A DNA stretch of 64,000 nucleotides from RI-231 sp041394905. Lineage in GTDB: Bacteria; Acidobacteriota; Terriglobia; Bryobacterales; UBA6623. Within the stretch, counting starts at the first letter, position 1. Every line of letters begins with the position of its first letter. The translations under genes were made by a program, and so were the position numbers. The notes beneath the pieces were generated by a model that was given only the letters and a program-made list of their open reading frames with translations, was not told where the DNA came from and searched no databases. The stretch lies in assembly GCA_041394905.1 (NCBI GenBank), contig JAWKHJ010000017.1, positions 62,001-126,000 of the forward strand, in the 5' to 3' direction. Shown piece by piece: positions 1 through 8,739 of this stretch.

Positions 1-2
1 CG

Positions 3-3000
3 CCGGAGTCGCTCTACCTGCTGCTGACCGCCGAGGCTTCACGCAAGGCGCTCGCCAATGTCCGAACCGTCATCGTCGACGAGATCCACGCGGTCGCACG
101 GGACAAACGCGGCACACATCTGGCTTTGTCCATCGAGCGGCTAGAGCACGTGGCGGGTCGGCGCCAACGCATCGGCCTGTCCGCGACCGTCAGGCCTATT
201 GAAGAAGTCGCGCGCTATCTGGCCCCCGGCGGTGGAGCCTCGATCGTCAACACCGGGCACAAGCGGGCAATGGATCTCTCGATCGAGATTCCGAGCGACG
301 AGTTGGGGCCAGTGGCAGCGAACGAGATGTGGGACGAGATCTACGACCGCCTTGCGGCGCTGATCGACGAACATCGCACGACACTCATCTTCGTAAACAC
401 TCGGCGCCTGGCAGAGCGCGTGGCGCACGGGCTCGAAGAACGCTGCGGACAAGACGCCGTGCTGGCGCATCACGGTTCGCTCGCGCTACCCATCCGTCAG
501 GAGGCCGAGCGGCGGCTCAAGCAAGGCAATCTGCGCGCCGTTGTCGCCACGGCCTCGCTGGAGCTCGGAATCGACATCGGTTCGGTCGACTTGGTCTGCC
601 AAATCGGCTCGCCGCGATCGATCCACGTGGCTTTGCAGCGAGTTGGCCGCTCAGGCCACACCGTCGGAGCAACGCCCAAGGGCCGCTTCTTCCCGACCAC
701 GCGCGACGAACTGCTCGAATGCGGCGCATTGCTCGCGGGCATTCGCAACGGTGCGCTCGAGAAGCTCGAAATCCCGCAGAACGCACTCGACATTCTGGCG
801 CAGCTCGTGGTGGCCGAGGTGGCCGCCGAGCCCTGGGACGAGGAGTCGCTCTACGAGCTCGTGCGGCGTTCCTGGCCCTTCCGCGATCTCTCGCACAAGG
901 ACTGGGACGACGTCCTGACGATGCTCGCCGACGGCGTGGCCACCGCCCGCGGACGCGCCGGCGCTTACCTGCATCGCGACCAGATCAACGGAAAGCTGCG
1001 CCCGCGCCGCGGCGCCCGATTGGCGGCCATCACCTCCGGCGGCGCCATCCCCGAGACCGGCCAGTACACCGTGATCGCCGAGCCCGAAGGCCGCAAGGTC
1101 GGCACGCTCGACGAAGACTTTGCCGTTGAGAGCATGGCCGGTGACATCTTTCTGCTCGGAACGCATTCGTGGAAGATCAAGCGCGTCGAGCCGGGGCGCG
1201 TCCGGGTGCACGATGCGCAAGGCGCGCCGCCGTCGGTTCCGTTCTGGTTCGGCGAGGCGCCGGGGCGTTCTGCTGAGCTTTCCGCGGAGGTCGCCCGGCT
1301 GCGCGAGCAATTGGCGCGCGATGAAGATCCCGGCGTGTTCTGCGAGTCAGCGCTTGCACAGGCGAAGGCTTACATCCAAACGTCAGCGGCCATGCTCGGT
1401 ACGCTGCCGTCGTCGCACACGGTCGTGGCCGAGCGTTTCTTCGACGAAGCGGGCGGCATGCAGCTCATCTTGCACGCGCCGTTCGGATCCCGCGTCAACC
1501 GCGCCTGGGGACTGGCGCTGCGCAAGCGCTTCTGCCGCACATTCAATTTCGAGCTTCAGGCAGCCGCCACCGACAACGGCTTGGTCATCTCGCTCGCCGA
1601 GCAGCACTCGTTTCCGCTCGAGCTGGTCTTCGCCTTCCTCGAGCCTTCGCAGCTCGAATACACGCTGACGCAGGCCATGCTGCCCGCGCCGATGTTCGGC
1701 GCGCGCTGGCGCTGGAACGCCACCCGCGCCCTGGCAGTACTGCGCTTTCGAGGCGGCAAAAAGAATCCGCCGCCCCTTCAACGCATGCAGTCCGACGACC
1801 TGCTCGCGGCGGTCTTCCCTGATCAAGTCGCTTGTGCCGAGAATCTCTCCGGCCCTATCCGCATCCCCGACCATCCGCTTGTACGCGAGACCGTCGACAA
1901 CTGCTTGCGCGAGGCGATGGACGTCGACCGACTGCACGATATCCTCGTCGACATCGAGAAGGGCGCCATCCGAACCGTGGCCGTCGACACAGCTGAGCCG
2001 TCGCCGCTCTGTCACGAGATTCTCAACGCCAATCCATACGCTTTCCTGGATGACGCGCCTCTCGAAGAGCGCCGCACCCGCGCCGTTGCCTTGCGCCGCG
2101 TGCTGCGGACCGACCCGTCCGATGGCGTGGGCGTGCTCGACCCCGAGGCGATTCAGACCATCTCGTCCGATTCATGGCCGCAAGTGCGCGACGCTGACGA
2201 GTTGCACGACGCGCTGTTGACGCTCATCACCCTGCCGCCGGAACGCGAATGGACGCCGTGGTTCGACGAGCTCGTCGGCCAACGCCGCGCGTTCGTCCAC
2301 ACACGCGGCGGACGGCCCTTCTGGGCGGCGGTCGAACGCACGGCCCTCGTCGAGGATGCCCGCGAAACGCTGCGCGGTTGGATGGATTCTCTCGGACCGG
2401 TCACCGCCGCCGGACTCGCGGAACGCTTGGCCTTCGTGCCAGTTGACGTCGAGATTGCGCTCGCTGGGCTCGAAGGCGAAGGTCAGATCCTGCGCGGCAG
2501 CTTCAACCCTGGCGCAACAGAGACCGAGTGGTGCAATCGCCGCATTTTGGCGCGCATCCACCGCGCGACGCTCAGCCGCCTGCGTCGTGAGATCGAGCCA
2601 GTCTCCTCAGCGGACCTCTATCGCTTCTTCTGCCGCTGGCAACACGTCTCGCCGGGTTCGCAGTTGCACGGCGAGGACGGCCTGCTACAGATCATCCAAC
2701 AGATGCAGGGGTATGAATCGCCCGCAGCGGCATGGGAATCGGAGATCTTGCCACGGCGCATCCGGAACTACACCCCGGCCCTTCTCGATCGCATCTGCCT
2801 GTCAGGTGAGGTCATGTGGGGACGCCTGTCGCCGCGGTCCGCGAGCGCCTCTTCGCGCCCAGCGCGGCCCACGCGTGTGGCGCCGGTCAGCTTCTTTCTG
2901 CGTGAGGACGCCGAATGGCTGCTCGGGGGCGTGACGGCTGGGGCGCCGCTCTCGCCCGCCGCGCAGGATGTACTCGACGCCCTGAGAACGAGCGGCGCCT

Positions 3001-3581
3001 GCTTTTTCGCGGATCTCACGAGCGCCAGCAAGCGCCTACCGTCCGAGGTGGAGGATGGGCTTTGGGAGCTTGTCGCAGCGGGACTCGTGACCGCCGACGG
3101 CTTCGAGAATTTGCGTTCCCTGCTCGACCCAAAGCGCCGCCGCGGCGAGGGTCGTGGCCGCCGTGCACGTCCCCGCCACGCCGCCGGCCGGTGGGCAGTG
3201 CTACGCCGCGCGGACGAAGAACGCCCGCTTGACGCAACTCGCTTCGCCCGACAACTGCTCGACCGCTGGGGCGTCCTCTTCCGCGACGTGCTCGCGAGAG
3301 AGACGCTGGCGCCGCCCTGGCGTGACCTGCTCCCGGCGCTTCGGCGCATGGAGGCGCAAGGCGAAATCCGTGGCGGGCGTTTCGCCGACGCCTTCGTGGG
3401 CGAGCAGTTCGCCAAGCCCGAAGCGCTCGATCTGTTGCGCGCCTTACGCCGCACCCGCGACAAAGACGCCCTGTCCGACGTCGACATCCCGAATGCTGAC
3501 CCGCTTAACCTGGACGGCATCATCTTGCCCGGAGCACGGGTGAGCCCACTGACGAGCGGCGCCCGCAGCGTGGCGGTCTAG
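3..3581 (+). CDS. Lhr-family ATP-dependent DNA helicase, 5' end outside window
   Basis: This is a superfamily 2 helicase of the Lhr (large helicase-related) family, which unwinds nucleic acid during DNA repair. The frame is open from base 3, so the gene starts before the window and the ATG at 126 is internal. The DEIH box lies at bases 78-89. It is followed by LSAT (near 177), IFVNTRR, the motif V segment ELGIDIG and motif VI QRVGRSGH, all in the first 670 bases. About 950 residues of the Lhr-specific winged-helix and C-terminal region come next. Family members are usually about 1,400-1,600 residues, so roughly 300 are missing at the left edge. It ends at TAG 3579-3581 and shows no frameshift. 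Confidence 0.93.
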   Translation, partial: PESLYLLLTAEASRKALANVRTVIVDEIHAVARDKRGTHLALSIERLEHVAGRRQRIGLSATVRPIEEVARYLAPGGGASIVNTGHKRAMDLSIEIPSDELGPVAANEMWDEIYDRLAALIDEHRTTLIFVNTRRLAERVAHGLEERCGQDAVLAHHGSLALPIRQEAERRLKQGNLRAVVATASLELGIDIGSVDLVCQIGSPRSIHVALQRVGRSGHTVGATPKGRFFPTTRDELLECGALLAGIRNGALEKLEIPQNALDILAQLVVAEVAAEPWDEESLYELVRRSWPFRDLSHKDWDDVLTMLADGVATARGRAGAYLHRDQINGKLRPRRGARLAAITSGGAIPETGQYTVIAEPEGRKVGTLDEDFAVESMAGDIFLLGTHSWKIKRVEPGRVRVHDAQGAPPSVPFWFGEAPGRSAELSAEVARLREQLARDEDPGVFCESALAQAKAYIQTSAAMLGTLPSSHTVVAERFFDEAGGMQLILHAPFGSRVNRAWGLALRKRFCRTFNFELQAAATDNGLVISLAEQHSFPLELVFAFLEPSQLEYTLTQAMLPAPMFGARWRWNATRALAVLRFRGGKKNPPPLQRMQSDDLLAAVFPDQVACAENLSGPIRIPDHPLVRETVDNCLREAMDVDRLHDILVDIEKGAIRTVAVDTAEPSPLCHEILNANPYAFLDDAPLEERRTRAVALRRVLRTDPSDGVGVLDPEAIQTISSDSWPQVRDADELHDALLTLITLPPEREWTPWFDELVGQRRAFVHTRGGRPFWAAVERTALVEDARETLRGWMDSLGPVTAAGLAERLAFVPVDVEIALAGLEGEGQILRGSFNPGATETEWCNRRILARIHRATLSRLRREIEPVSSADLYRFFCRWQHVSPGSQLHGEDGLLQIIQQMQGYESPAAAWESEILPRRIRNYTPALLDRICLSGEVMWGRLSPRSASASSRPARPTRVAPVSFFLREDAEWLLGGVTAGAPLSPAAQDVLDALRTSGACFFADLTSASKRLPSEVEDGLWELVAAGLVTADGFENLRSLLDPKRRRGEGRGRRARPRHAAGRWAVLRRADEERPLDATRFARQLLDRWGVLFRDVLARETLAPPWRDLLPALRRMEAQGEIRGGRFADAFVGEQFAKPEALDLLRALRRTRDKDALSDVDIPNADPLNLDGIILPGARVSPLTSGARSVAV

Positions 3582-3648
3582 CCGCTTCTTTACAAACTCT
3601 TAGAAAACGACCAAAACCCGGCGGGCCGCACGCGCGTCTATCCTGTCA

Positions 3649-4758
3649 GTGCGAACCGCGCTGAAGACTGTAGTCGTCGCGGGCGCCCTGCTCGCGCTCG
3701 CCTATGCCCAAGACCCGTCGTTCTCCACGAGCGTCGAGGTCGTCAACCTCTTCGCATCCGTGCGCGACAAGAGCGGCGCGGTGGTCTCCGATCTTCAAAA
3801 GGATGACTTTGTCCTTAAAGAGAACGGGGAACAGCGCGACATCCGGTACTTCTCGCGCCAGTCGGACTTGCCGCTGACCATCGGCCTGCTCGTCGACACC
3901 AGCATGAGCCAAGCCGGCGTGCTCGAAGAACAACGCCGCGCCAGCTACCGCTTTCTCGACCGCGTGTTGCAGGAAAAGGACCAGGCTTTCGTGATCAGCT
4001 TCGACTTTGACGTCGAGCTATTGCAGGACCTGACCAGCTCGAAGCCGCTGCTCGAGAAGGCTCTGGGCCGGCTCGATGTTCCAGGCCAGCCGCGCATGCG
4101 TCGGCGCATCTCGGCCAACAACCAGTTCCCATACCCGGGCGGTGGCATACCGTTTCCGCGGCGGCGCCGTGGTCCCTATCCGGGCGGAGGGCCCTTCCCC
4201 GGCGGAGGCGGTATTCCTGGCGGCCGGCGCAGCCCGGGCGGCCCTGGTGGCGGCGGAGGTCCTACCCACATGCAGGCCGGCGGGACCGCGCTCTACGACG
4301 CGGTCTTCCTCGCCGCCGACGAAGTGCTGAAGAACCAAGCTGGACGTAAAGCGCTGATCGTCGTATCTGACGGCGTCGACTTCGGCAGCAAGCTTAGCGA
4401 AGACGACGCCATTCAATCCGTGCAGCGACAGGACGGCATCCTCTACAGCGTCTATTTCGCCGACCGGCAAGGCTTCGGACGCCGAGGCCCAGCTCGCGAT
4501 GGCGATCATGTTCTCGATCAGATGTCCGAACAGACCGGCGGACGCCTCTACAAGCTCTCCGGCAAGACGACCCTCGACCAGGTGTTCGACGACATCGAGC
4601 AAGAACTGCGGAACCAGTACAGCATCGGCTTCACGCCGTCGCCGGACGCCGGCCCGGGCTTCCGGCGCCTCGAGCTGAAGACCAAGAAAGGCGGGCTGAA
4701 GGTCTCGACGCGTTCGGGCTACTACCCGGCTGAGCCGGCCGAGACGAGAACGAACTAG
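3649..4758 (+). CDS. VWFA-related acidobacterial exported protein
   Basis: This 369-residue protein belongs to the VWFA-related family typical of Acidobacteria (TIGR03436 type). It starts at GTG 3649 with a signal peptide (hydrophobic residues 8-19, likely cleaved after AYA). A short domain containing the segment DLQKDDFVLKENG follows, and then a von Willebrand A domain. The metal site DxSxS is present as DTSMS at residues 83-87. The VWA fold is interrupted at about residues 160-210 by a Gly/Pro/Arg-rich insert (bases about 4130-4260), after which GGTALYDAV resumes the domain. The ligand and role are unknown; extracytoplasmic binding or adhesion is an inference. Confidence 0.88.
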   Translation: MRTALKTVVVAGALLALAYAQDPSFSTSVEVVNLFASVRDKSGAVVSDLQKDDFVLKENGEQRDIRYFSRQSDLPLTIGLLVDTSMSQAGVLEEQRRASYRFLDRVLQEKDQAFVISFDFDVELLQDLTSSKPLLEKALGRLDVPGQPRMRRRISANNQFPYPGGGIPFPRRRRGPYPGGGPFPGGGGIPGGRRSPGGPGGGGGPTHMQAGGTALYDAVFLAADEVLKNQAGRKALIVVSDGVDFGSKLSEDDAIQSVQRQDGILYSVYFADRQGFGRRGPARDGDHVLDQMSEQTGGRLYKLSGKTTLDQVFDDIEQELRNQYSIGFTPSPDAGPGFRRLELKTKKGGLKVSTRSGYYPAEPAETRTN

Positions 4759-4762
4759 CGCC

Positions 4763-5737
4763 TCAGGCAATCTTGTATAACCGCCGCGCGTTGTCCCACG
4801 TCAGTTTGCGGAAGACCTCGGGCGAGGTCGACTGCTTGAGCACGGTCAACGTCTCGCGTGCGACGCACTTTCCGGCCAAGCGTGTCGCAGCTGGATTGCG
4901 GCGCTGTGACGTTCCGCCTCCATGGCCGTCCGCGCAGGAGCAGTCACTGCCGAAGAGCAGCTTGTCCTTGTGGCGCTCGAGGAAGTCCTTAGTGAACGCA
5001 GGATCGCGCGAAAGCGCGTTGTTCCCCGAGTTTGCCGACATATCGCCGTACATGTTCGGGTAGTCGCTGAGCAACTTGTCCGTCACGCCGCCGGGCACGA
5101 TCGGCCCGGAAGGGTACGCTTCCTGGTTCTGATAGTCCGCGCTCACGTTGGCCCAGAAGGCGTCTGCATGTCCGATGAACTTCGTTTTGGGGTACTTCTC
5201 GAGCATTGCGGCGAAATTCTTGATGCCGGTCGCGTAGTTGGTCTCGCCGTCGTAGTGCGGATACTCCTGGAAGTGGATGAGGATCGGCACGTCGAGCTCC
5301 GCCGCCAGAGCGTAAAGCCGTTGCAACTCCGGCCCATCGGCCATCACGTCCTTCTTTAGCTCGCCGAAGGCGATGGCGCCGTCTTGCTCCACCGCCTTGC
5401 GGAGTTGCTCGGCTGCATCGGGCTCTGTCACATCCACGGCAGCCGACCAGACATAGCGGTCTGGATATTTGGCGAGCGCCTGTTGGAGCTCCGGTACGCC
5501 CGATACGCGAGTCAGCAGCACGGCGTTCGAGACGCCACATCCGTCCAGGTGAACGGCGTTCGCATCGGCGTCGCCGCGAAAGTGTGTGTGGATATCGAGG
5601 ACCGGCCCGCCCCAGAGATCTTCCTTAGGCGGCGCAGCTTCGGAAGCGTCGGCAACTTCGGCTCTCTCGGGGGAATGGGAGCAGGAGAGCGTCGCGGCTG
5701 CCGCGGAGAACAAGAAATGACGGCGATCAAGCATCAC
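4763..5737 (-). CDS. Exported metal-dependent amidohydrolase (amidohydrolase 2 family)
   Basis: This 324-residue TIM-barrel hydrolase is of the amidohydrolase 2 type. Its N-terminus MMLDRRHFLFSAAAATLSCS resembles a Tat or lipoprotein signal. The metal-ligand HxH pair is in LDIHTHF (H50 and H52). Later barrel positions are visible as ILIHFQ, FIGHADAFW and LFGSDCSC (the C-terminal Asp ligand). It runs tail-to-tail with the VWFA gene, with 4 bases between their stop codons. A short GHGGGTSQRRN stretch near the active-site Asp is unusual but in frame. The substrate cannot be read from sequence. Confidence 0.85.
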   Translation of the reverse strand: MMLDRRHFLFSAAAATLSCSHSPERAEVADASEAAPPKEDLWGGPVLDIHTHFRGDADANAVHLDGCGVSNAVLLTRVSGVPELQQALAKYPDRYVWSAAVDVTEPDAAEQLRKAVEQDGAIAFGELKKDVMADGPELQRLYALAAELDVPILIHFQEYPHYDGETNYATGIKNFAAMLEKYPKTKFIGHADAFWANVSADYQNQEAYPSGPIVPGGVTDKLLSDYPNMYGDMSANSGNNALSRDPAFTKDFLERHKDKLLFGSDCSCADGHGGGTSQRRNPAATRLAGKCVARETLTVLKQSTSPEVFRKLTWDNARRLYKIA

Positions 5738-5785
5738 GCAGAATCATAGGCTCCGCGTACTGGAAAAGCAACGTGGCTTCGACGA

Positions 5786-6442
5786 TCAATCAACCTCGAT
5801 CATCCGATCGTTGGCCGTATCCAGCTTCATTCGCTTGACCAACAGCTCACCGCTTGCGAGCTTTTCGCGAATTACCGGCCGATTGAGAAACTCCTGCTGG
5901 CGCTGCTCGCGCTCGGTCAATGCGGCGGACAAGGCCGGATAGATCTGCCGTTGCGCCGGGTCGGCGTACATCTTCTCCGCCGCGCAATCGGTATGTGTGG
6001 TGAAGACGACGACCTTCGTACCGTTGGCCACCGCCAGCTCGAGCATGTCCTCTTCTTTGGGCTCGAGCACGGAGCCGGCTAGGCGCAGGATGTAGTAGTA
6101 ACGCCGCGTATCTCCGGCGATCTCGTTCGTGTCCAGCCGCGCGTCCATGCAGGCGACAAACGCCACCAGCGGATGGTGCGAAGTGCGCGGCCAGATGTCT
6201 CGCACCGAAGCCGCCATGTCGTTCTGGCGCAGAAACTCCTGCCAGACATCCTCAGCGGATGGCTCGTGGTGCTCGAAATCGAATTGGTCTAACCGATCCT
6301 GCAGGCGATAGCCCACGTTGACCATTGCTCCGCCCACGACGAATTCAACCTTCTTGGCCCATTGCGTGTAAAAGGCAATTGCCCCGATGATGACGATACC
6401 CGCCAATGTCCAAACAGTTTTGGATTTCACGCAGCGGAACAA
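5786..6442 (-). CDS. Membrane-anchored beta-carbonic anhydrase-like protein
   Basis: This 218-residue protein has one N-terminal transmembrane segment (residues about 11-28) followed by a beta-carbonic-anhydrase-like domain. The zinc and catalytic pattern C-x-D-x-R is present as CMDAR (C98, D100, R102). The second pair H-x-x-C is HTDC (H150, C153), 52 and 55 residues after C98, close to the family spacing. The intervening YILRLAGS matches the conserved R-x-AG strand. The predicted activity is interconversion of CO2 and bicarbonate, probably outside the cytoplasmic membrane. The fused anchor and about 70 residues before the first Cys are atypical. It starts 135 bases from the divergent PhoD gene. 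Confidence 0.78.
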   Translation of the reverse strand: MFRCVKSKTVWTLAGIVIIGAIAFYTQWAKKVEFVVGGAMVNVGYRLQDRLDQFDFEHHEPSAEDVWQEFLRQNDMAASVRDIWPRTSHHPLVAFVACMDARLDTNEIAGDTRRYYYILRLAGSVLEPKEEDMLELAVANGTKVVVFTTHTDCAAEKMYADPAQRQIYPALSAALTEREQRQQEFLNRPVIREKLASGELLVKRMKLDTANDRMIEVD

Positions 6443-6493
6443 GGCAATTTCGGCGCCACGCCTGAAGTCCTCATTTCGGCGAGCCTGCCCGCA

Positions 6494-6519
6494 AATGGTG
6501 GGGGAATTGCCCCACCATT
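6494..6519. promoter_or_regulatory. Perfect 10-bp inverted repeat between divergent genes
   Basis: AATGGTGGGG (6494-6503) is followed by a six-base spacer and its exact complement CCCCACCATT (6510-6519). It sits in the 135-base region between the divergently transcribed carbonic anhydrase-like gene (start 6442) and phosphatase gene (start 6577). It could be an operator or a 5'-UTR hairpin of either gene. There is no T tract after it, so it is not an obvious terminator. Confidence 0.5.
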
Positions 6520-6576
6520 GCGCGCACGCAAACGCAATCTCCGCGGTGCAACGCGGTGCGCTATGCTATTGCCGCC

Positions 6577-8049
6577 ATGGATCGCCGTACCTTCACGCTT
6601 GGGTTGCCCCTGCTGGCCGCCTGCGCCACCGACCGCCCCTCCGCGCAGGACGGCCCCTATCAATCCACCGGGATCAAGATCTGCGAAGCCGACTCGAACA
6701 GCGCCACCGTGTGGACGCGCACCACGGCGAAGGCCGAGCGCGTCGGGCCCGAGGGCGGAATACCCGTCATCCAATACAAAGATGGGCGCACCGGCGAGCT
6801 GACCAGCGAGCCGTCGAACGGACGCCATCACGAGGCCGTCGGCCCGTTCCCTGACGGCGAAGAAGTCCACAAGCTCGAAGGCGCCGCGCCGGGCGCCCCC
6901 GGCGAAACGCGCGTCCGCTATCGCAAGCAAGGCGACGCCGCGTGGAGCGAAACGGCGTGGGGTCAAGTTACGCCCGACGCCGACTTCACGCGCCACATCG
7001 AGCTGACCGGTCTGGAGCCTGGTTCACGCTACGAGCTCGAGGTGGAGGCGCGTCCGGCGGGCGGTGACGGTGTGAGCTCGAAGATCGCCGGCGGCTTCAA
7101 GACTGCGCCGACGCCCGATGATGACTCGCCGCGCACGTTCGTCGTCACCACCTGCACCGCATATCCCGATCGCGACCTGCCGGATGGCTACAAGATGTAC
7201 GCCCACATGCTCAAGCTCGACCCCGAGTTCTTCGTGCATACCGGCGACGTCGTCTACTACGACAAGCTCGCCAAAAACCAGAGCCTAGCGCGTTGGCATT
7301 GGCACCGCATGTACAGCCTGCCCACCAACGTCGACTTCCACCGCCAAGTCTCGAGCTACTTCATCAAAGACGACCACGACGTTTGGGTGAACGATTGCTG
7401 GCCCACGATGGAAACCCAATACATGGGCGACTTCACCTTCGAGCAGGGCCAGCGTATCTTCCCCGAACAGACCGCACAAAAGCAGCCGGCCTACCGCACC
7501 GTCCGCTGGGGAAAGGACCTACAGGTCTGGTTTCCGGAAGGACGCGACTACCGGACACCGAATGACATGGAGGACGGGCCGGAAAAGACCATCTGGGGCG
7601 CCGAACAGAAGGAGTGGCTCAAGCGCACGATGACGGAATCCGACGCCGCCTTCAAGCTCGTCATCGGCGCGACGCCGGTCGTTGGCCCCGATCGACAGAA
7701 CAAACGCGACAACCACTCCAACGGCGTCTTCAAGCATGAGGGCGAGGAAATCCGCGCCTTCCTAGCCGGACTGGGTAACGCCTACGCGATCTGCGGCGAC
7801 CGCCACTGGCAGTACGTGTCGCGCGACTCGAAAACAGGTCTCATGGAGTTCGCGGTCGGCTCCGCCAGCGACGAGCACGCGGGTGGATTCAAGATGGACC
7901 TGCGCACCGACGAGCATCTCTACCTCAACATCGTCGGCGGCTTCTTCTCCGGCACGGTCGAGCGCGTCGACGGCAAGCCGCGGCTGACGCTGCGGCACTA
8001 TTCCGTGGACGGCCAGGTGCTGAACGAGGTGGTGCGCGAAGCCGTCTAG
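6577..8049 (+). CDS. PhoD-like alkaline phosphatase, exported
   Basis: This is a PhoD-family metallophosphatase of about 490 residues. I place the start at ATG 6577 because MDRRTFTLGLPLLAACA forms a Tat-like or lipoprotein signal with lipobox LLAAC; the open frame extends 21 bases further upstream. A fibronectin-like N-terminal domain (to about residue 175) precedes the phosphatase domain. That domain carries HTGDVVYYD, the metal-site segment KDDHDVWVND, and the late histidine motif CGDRHWQYV. It would release phosphate from organic phosphoesters in the periplasm. The stop overlaps the stop of the convergent downstream gene by 4 bases. Confidence 0.88.
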   Translation: MDRRTFTLGLPLLAACATDRPSAQDGPYQSTGIKICEADSNSATVWTRTTAKAERVGPEGGIPVIQYKDGRTGELTSEPSNGRHHEAVGPFPDGEEVHKLEGAAPGAPGETRVRYRKQGDAAWSETAWGQVTPDADFTRHIELTGLEPGSRYELEVEARPAGGDGVSSKIAGGFKTAPTPDDDSPRTFVVTTCTAYPDRDLPDGYKMYAHMLKLDPEFFVHTGDVVYYDKLAKNQSLARWHWHRMYSLPTNVDFHRQVSSYFIKDDHDVWVNDCWPTMETQYMGDFTFEQGQRIFPEQTAQKQPAYRTVRWGKDLQVWFPEGRDYRTPNDMEDGPEKTIWGAEQKEWLKRTMTESDAAFKLVIGATPVVGPDRQNKRDNHSNGVFKHEGEEIRAFLAGLGNAYAICGDRHWQYVSRDSKTGLMEFAVGSASDEHAGGFKMDLRTDEHLYLNIVGGFFSGTVERVDGKPRLTLRHYSVDGQVLNEVVREAV

Positions 8050-8717
8050 GCAGCCGAGCGCCGCGCAGCCCAATAGCGCCTCTCGGCCAGTTGGCGGATG
8101 CGCAACATCATGCGCCGCTCCATCACGAAGTGCGCCGGTTCCCAGAAGAGCCGCTGCAAGACGTGTCCGCCCCCAAGTGCGCCCTCGCCTGTTCGCGTGC
8201 GCACGATCAGGCGGCAGGCGTCGCCACCGGCGGGCTCCAGCACGAACGACCACAAGCTGCCCTGCCGGTGGAGGACAAAGGCGCGGTTCGTCTCCACCTG
8301 GGCCGCGACCATGTAAGCCTCGCCCGCATAGCGATAGGCCGGCGCCATCCAAACGATGTCACCCTCGCGCCGGGCCGGCCATTCCGCCAAGATCTGGTTG
8401 ACCGCCGGCATTTCACACCCGACCAGGTTTTCGAGCGCCGTATAGCTGTAAAAGCCGCCGCGATCTTGGCCGATCTGCATCAGCCACGGCCAAACGTACT
8501 CGCACGGCGCCAAGATCGTAACTGCACGAGTAGCCTGCGTGTCAAACTCAGGCAACAACTCGTCGCCCGGCAGTTCCTCGATGGCCTCCCGCTGGGTGGC
8601 GCCCCAGCGCAACATCTTGGGCCGCCCGGCCTTGGCATAAATCAATACGCCGGCGGCGGCAAGACAGGCGCCCAGCAGACCCGCGTTCCAGCCGCTTTTT
8701 CGTTGTGGCGTTCGCAT
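8046..8717 (-). CDS. SRPBCC-fold membrane-anchored protein
   Basis: This protein of about 223 residues has one N-terminal hydrophobic segment and a START/SRPBCC-like (polyketide cyclase-like) domain. The domain is recognisable from RWGAT, LPGDEL, TRAVTI, VWPWLMQIGQDRGGFYSY and LENLVGCE, a pattern seen in a conserved family of unknown function. An ATG at 8741 is possible, but it shares CATG with the start of the divergent gene at 8740. The internal ATG at 8717 (MRTPQRKSG) is therefore preferred. A hydrophobic ligand is likely from the fold; no enzymatic role can be assigned. Confidence 0.75.
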   Translation of the reverse strand: MRTPQRKSGWNAGLLGACLAAAGVLIYAKAGRPKMLRWGATQREAIEELPGDELLPEFDTQATRAVTILAPCEYVWPWLMQIGQDRGGFYSYTALENLVGCEMPAVNQILAEWPARREGDIVWMAPAYRYAGEAYMVAAQVETNRAFVLHRQGSLWSFVLEPAGGDACRLIVRTRTGEGALGGGHVLQRLFWEPAHFVMERRMMLRIRQLAERRYWAARRSAA

Positions 8718-8739
8718 TGCTACTAGGCTGAGTGAGGAC

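Noticed and set aside
4130..4260. GGC-rich stretch that looks like a tandem repeat
   Set aside because: It encodes an irregular Gly/Pro/Arg insert within the VWA protein; units are not exact repeats.
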